A stretch of 64,000 bases of DNA, from positions 1 to 64,000 of the forward strand of contig NZ_OY762555.1 in the NCBI RefSeq assembly GCF_963666015.1, read 5' to 3'. The notes under the pieces were generated by a model, which was given only the letters and a program-made list of their open reading frames with translations, was not told the DNA's origin and did not search any database. The translations under genes were made by a program, and so were the position numbers. This document shows positions 60,852 through 64,000 of the stretch, one piece after another; positions within the stretch are counted from its first letter, which is position 1; each line of letters opens with the position of its first letter. This stretch comes from an uncultured Sphaerochaeta sp. (GTDB lineage: Bacteria > Spirochaetota > Spirochaetia > Sphaerochaetales > Sphaerochaetaceae).

Positions 60852-62288
60852 TCAATCATGAAAAATACGATGGGATGCCTGCAATACCTCTTCTGTAGCG
60901 GAACTGATTTTTGTGTATACCTCTCGATTGATTCTTTCATACAGTGCAACATTTGCTTCATCAGGGAGAAATGTATCCCGTACTCTCACCATATGCTCGA
61001 TAGCTGATGTCCTGCTGGGATATACCCCAAGCGCAAGAGCGGTACAGATGGCTGCTCCCATGCTGGCTGACTCGTTGGTTTGGTTCCTATGGGCAGGTAC
61101 GCCAAATACATCTGCGAGGATCTGCATGAAAAGTTCCCCGTTGGATCCGCCACCACTTACGATGAGGTGTTTGATCTCAGAGCCCATCTCATCGCACATC
61201 GCCTGAGCGTTGTTCTTCATGGTCATTGCAATACCCTCAAGCACTGAACGGAACATATGTTTTCCCTTATGCCTACCATTGAAGCCGATCATGATGCCTC
61301 TCTCCCATTGCTGGGTAGGTCGGGCAAGCCAATGCAAGATTGTGTACAGTCCGTCGCAACCAGCGCTCACGTCCTTACCCAAGATATTCAGATACGCTTC
61401 TGGAGACATATTATGCTCCTTGGCCGATTCTACCAATCCTGTTCCCATCAGGTCCTTGATCCAGGTCACGGTCGCCATACCCCTACGAATTCCATTACTT
61501 TCATAGAGGAATTCACCGGGTACTGCCCCTGGGTTGCTCCAGTAGTACTTTGCATCCTCTTGGTATGTGTCTCCTACCATCATACTGGTGATGTAGGTTC
61601 CCAGTGACACCAGAACTGTTCCTTTATCAGACAAGCCAGCACCGAGCCCCTCCACTGCCTTGTCATTTGCAGTAGAAACAACAGGGATTCCCTCTGGAAG
61701 TCCTGTCGCCTTGCTCGCCTGTTCAGTTACCGAGCCAAGAATGGTAGATGGGTCAACCAACTCAAAGAGCATATCCCGCTGAGTAGTGTAGGAGTCAAAG
61801 AGCTCGCCATCCGGGTACCACTGAAGGGTCTCTGGATTGATGGGCCAGGGACCAACGTAGTTTGAGCGGGTATCCCTTGTCTCTCTGGTGAGTCGATGGG
61901 TCAGATACCCGGTAGCAGTGGTAACATACCGAACCTCATCATCTTCATGTTCATATGGATAGGAAAGGCGGATATCCATCCAGCTCTGCACTGGGGAAGC
62001 CAAACTCCCGTCTTGCTTAAGCAGGGCACGGCAGCAACGGATGGATCCCAAACCAATTCCAATGATATCTTCCATGTTTCCCCGGAAGGCCTGGAGCATG
62101 CCCTTGCAAGCTTGCTGCAGGCTATCCCACAAATCATCATCAGGATGTTCAGCCTTACCCTCTCCATAGAGATGGATTTCCTTGAGCGGCACCGTATTTG
62201 AGCAGATTTCCTCCCCAAGGGTGTCAAACATGGTCACCTTGGTACTTTGTGTGCCTCCGTCAATTGCTACTATGTACTGCTGTTTCAT
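60852..62288 (-). CDS. FGGY-family carbohydrate kinase
   Basis: A 478-residue sugar kinase. Actin-type fold motifs include VAIDGGTQSTKVTMFD at the start and the FGGY signatures TVLVSLGTYITSMM near residue 225 and VSGGGSNGELFMQILADVFG near 375. The second signature is close to xylulokinase and to the E. coli YgcE type. The substrate cannot be decided; ketose or polyol is likely. It lies 34 bases after an SDR gene in the same strand and after that an ETF gene. Confidence 0.87.
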   Translation of the reverse strand: MKQQYIVAIDGGTQSTKVTMFDTLGEEICSNTVPLKEIHLYGEGKAEHPDDDLWDSLQQACKGMLQAFRGNMEDIIGIGLGSIRCCRALLKQDGSLASPVQSWMDIRLSYPYEHEDDEVRYVTTATGYLTHRLTRETRDTRSNYVGPWPINPETLQWYPDGELFDSYTTQRDMLFELVDPSTILGSVTEQASKATGLPEGIPVVSTANDKAVEGLGAGLSDKGTVLVSLGTYITSMMVGDTYQEDAKYYWSNPGAVPGEFLYESNGIRRGMATVTWIKDLMGTGLVESAKEHNMSPEAYLNILGKDVSAGCDGLYTILHWLARPTQQWERGIMIGFNGRHKGKHMFRSVLEGIAMTMKNNAQAMCDEMGSEIKHLIVSGGGSNGELFMQILADVFGVPAHRNQTNESASMGAAICTALALGVYPSRTSAIEHMVRVRDTFLPDEANVALYERINREVYTKISSATEEVLQASHRIFHD

Positions 62289-62322
62289 AATTTCTTCTTT
62301 TTTCTTTGCTCTTTCCTGAGAA

Positions 62323-63102
62323 CTAACGTATCAGGAAACCACCGTCGATGGTAAGAACGGTTCCATTCACATAGTTGGAAGCATCGCTGGAGAGATAGAC
62401 GCAAGAGCCCATCAAGTCGGTTGCTGTTCCCCATCGATTTGCAGGAATGTGGGAGACGATCACCTCATTACGTTTCTGGTCGCTGCGGGTTTTCTCTGTC
62501 AACTTGGTTACAAAATACCCAGGAGCGATCGCATTGACCTGGACATTGTATTCTGCCAACTCATCACTCATAGCCTTCGTCAAACCCACGATACCATGTT
62601 TTGATGCAGCGTATGCTGGTGACCAGCGTCCACCAAGAAAGGCATACAGGGATGCAATATTGATGATCTTTCCACTTCTTTGCCTGATCATATGGGGTGT
62701 TACCTCATGTATCATCTCAAAGGCAGCGGTTAGATTCACCGCAATCATCTTGTCCCAGTCACTGCGATTGAATTCAGTGACATCCTCCTTGTTTATGCTG
62801 ATACCCGCACAATTGACCAGGATGTCTATACTCCCCCACGTATCGATGCAAGTATCGACTACACGTTTGCATTCACCCTCTTCAGTGATATTGCTGTGAA
62901 TATACTGATAGGCAACTCCGCAATCTTCAACCCACTGTTTTGTCTGTCCATCTTCTTCCATGATGCTGGCTACCATGACATTTGCTCCAGCCTTCGCCAG
63001 AGCTACTGAAAGGGGTTGCCCAAGACCGGTGTTCCCACCGGTGACAATGGCATTTTTACCTTTCAAGGAAAAGAAATCCATGGTGAAGTCAGGTATATTC
63101 AT
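62323..63102 (-). CDS. Short-chain dehydrogenase/reductase, sugar-acid or polyol type
   Basis: A 259-residue NAD(P) enzyme. The cofactor site is VTGGNTGLGQPL near residue 20, NCAGIS sits near 92, and the catalytic triad is the Ser in IINIASLYAF and Tyr-x3-Lys in AYAASKHGIVGLTKA near 163. The sequence resembles KduD and gluconate 5-dehydrogenase families, ending LTIDGGFLIR. Its ATG overlaps the ETF alpha stop as ATGA, so electrons from the oxidation could be handed to the flavoprotein. Confidence 0.88.
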   Translation of the reverse strand: MNIPDFTMDFFSLKGKNAIVTGGNTGLGQPLSVALAKAGANVMVASIMEEDGQTKQWVEDCGVAYQYIHSNITEEGECKRVVDTCIDTWGSIDILVNCAGISINKEDVTEFNRSDWDKMIAVNLTAAFEMIHEVTPHMIRQRSGKIINIASLYAFLGGRWSPAYAASKHGIVGLTKAMSDELAEYNVQVNAIAPGYFVTKLTEKTRSDQKRNEVIVSHIPANRWGTATDLMGSCVYLSSDASNYVNGTVLTIDGGFLIR

Positions 63103-64000
63103 TCGCTCTCTCCTCTGTCTTTTGTAATCTGATCGGGAGTTCTTTGCTCTGTATATAAAGCAAGCTTCTGTAACAGTTTTTCTATAAACGTCTTGGCATC
63201 CCCGACAACCACCACATCTGATATGCTGCCAATGGGTGCGTCAGGACTCGTATTCACTGAGAGTATCGTCTCCACATTCTGCAATCCTTCCACATGCTGG
63301 ATAGCCCCATCGATTCCAATGGCGATATACAGACGAGGACTGACAATCTTTCCTGATTGTCCTACCTGAATGCTACGGTTGGCAATCCCTTGGTCGACGA
63401 GTTTTCGGCTTGCAGATACTTCACCACCCAATTCTTTCGCCAGTGTTTCCAGCATCGGGTATGCTCTTCTTGCACCACCACCTCCTGAGATGAGAACATC
63501 GCTATCCCGTATGTCATAGGAAAGTGGTCTCTGCCTCCTCTCCAGAGGGGTAAGTGAGGAGGGCGATTCTTTCTCGCCTTCATAGTGCTGTACAACAGTC
63601 TTCACCTGTGACTTCAGCTCCCAGGAGAATATGCCTGGTTTGATGCTCAGGATAATTGGCGGATCACTCTTCATTGCGATACCTGCCAGCACATTCCCTG
63701 AGTAAGCTGTACGCACAAATTCCAAGTCCTCACCGTGCCTTTGGACATCGTTTATCTCCGCAACAAGGCCAACACCCATCCGTCTTGCAATTCGGGGAGC
63801 AACCATCCTTCCTACCCATGTCCCAGGAATGAGAATAGTGTCAAATGTATGGCGCTCGTGAAGGTCGATGATGATGGCACAGATATGCCGTGCATCTTCC
63901 TTGACGATTCCCTCATCTTGGACAAGGATAATGGTATCAAAACCCTCAGGCAGAGATTCTTGGTCGGATGAGAAGGCAAGGAGCCAAGACTCACTGTTCT
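63099..64000 (-). CDS. Electron transfer flavoprotein alpha subunit, N-terminus beyond the window
   Basis: The frame is open to the right edge, about 300 residues visible. The FAD domain is intact: ISGGGGARRAYPMLETLAKE, SASRKLVDQGIA, QVGQSGKIVSPRLYIAIGI and SVNTSPDAPIG. The upstream part has the ETF nucleotide-binding pattern DTIILVQDEG and IPGTWVGRMVAPRIA. ETF transfers electrons from dehydrogenases; the beta subunit is probably just outside. With SDR, FGGY kinase and MFS transporter it forms a block similar in content to E. coli ygcQ-ygcW-ygcE-ygcS. Confidence 0.9.
   Translation of the reverse strand, partial: NSESWLLAFSSDQESLPEGFDTIILVQDEGIVKEDARHICAIIIDLHERHTFDTILIPGTWVGRMVAPRIARRMGVGLVAEINDVQRHGEDLEFVRTAYSGNVLAGIAMKSDPPIILSIKPGIFSWELKSQVKTVVQHYEGEKESPSSLTPLERRQRPLSYDIRDSDVLISGGGGARRAYPMLETLAKELGGEVSASRKLVDQGIANRSIQVGQSGKIVSPRLYIAIGIDGAIQHVEGLQNVETILSVNTSPDAPIGSISDVVVVGDAKTFIEKLLQKLALYTEQRTPDQITKDRGESE

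Overview
The window looks like chromosomal DNA of a spirochaete of the Sphaerochaeta type. This is inferred from the mix of genes rather than from any marker: a diderm envelope with several outer-membrane beta-barrels and a FecR/barrel pair, many TRAP, KdgT and FGGY sugar-acid functions, a long RecJ, a short PGDH/SerC/Lrp block and an Hc1-like small histone. No rRNA, tRNA or CRISPR array was seen.

Layout. 1-14.9 kb is core: acetate kinase (cut by the left edge), a secreted protein, murB, cysS, an ECF sigma/anti-sigma pair, valS, an Hc1-like histone, then a minus-strand run lon, U32 peptidase, TPR protein and GT2 glycosyltransferase, preceded by a YhhQ-type queuosine precursor transporter. 15.0-17.1 kb is a scar of decayed mobile DNA: an IS1634-like transposase in pieces, a small companion ORF with a frameshifted start, a reversed foreign fragment and the 3' half of a dehydrogenase. 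17.2-24.1 kb is visibly more AT-rich and holds one catabolic operon read right to left: GntR/FadR regulator, TRAP transporter (P, Q, M), odd aldo/keto reductase, DHDPS/NAL-family aldolase, pentose-phosphate-3-epimerase-like protein and a PIG-L protein of the GalB (4-oxalomesaconate hydratase) type. This operon is the best candidate for an undescribed pathway.

24.3-46 kb returns to core genes: carbamate kinase, a LemA-like protein, a DUF4105 membrane protein, recO, recJ, rpsU, the serine genes (PGDH, serC) with an Lrp regulator, a dihydroorotate-dehydrogenase-like protein, an acyltransferase, a lipoprotein, and a minus-strand run HD phosphohydrolase, TtcA-like, outer-membrane protein, FecR/barrel protein, mutL. 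44-48.7 kb carries a tetronate-type acid-sugar kinase (DUF1537) with PdxA2, facing a LarA-family racemase and a KdgT permease across a bidirectional terminator.

48.7-64 kb holds a small secreted protein, a lipoprotein, an esterase, a CDF transporter, a tripartite RND efflux operon with unusual proton-relay residues, a diguanylate cyclase, a beta-barrel protein, and a right-hand block (MFS, FGGY kinase, SDR, ETF alpha) that resembles the uncharacterised E. coli ygc cluster in gene content. Start codons were moved from the longest reading frame wherever a Shine-Dalgarno sequence, signal peptide or family alignment favoured a shorter one.
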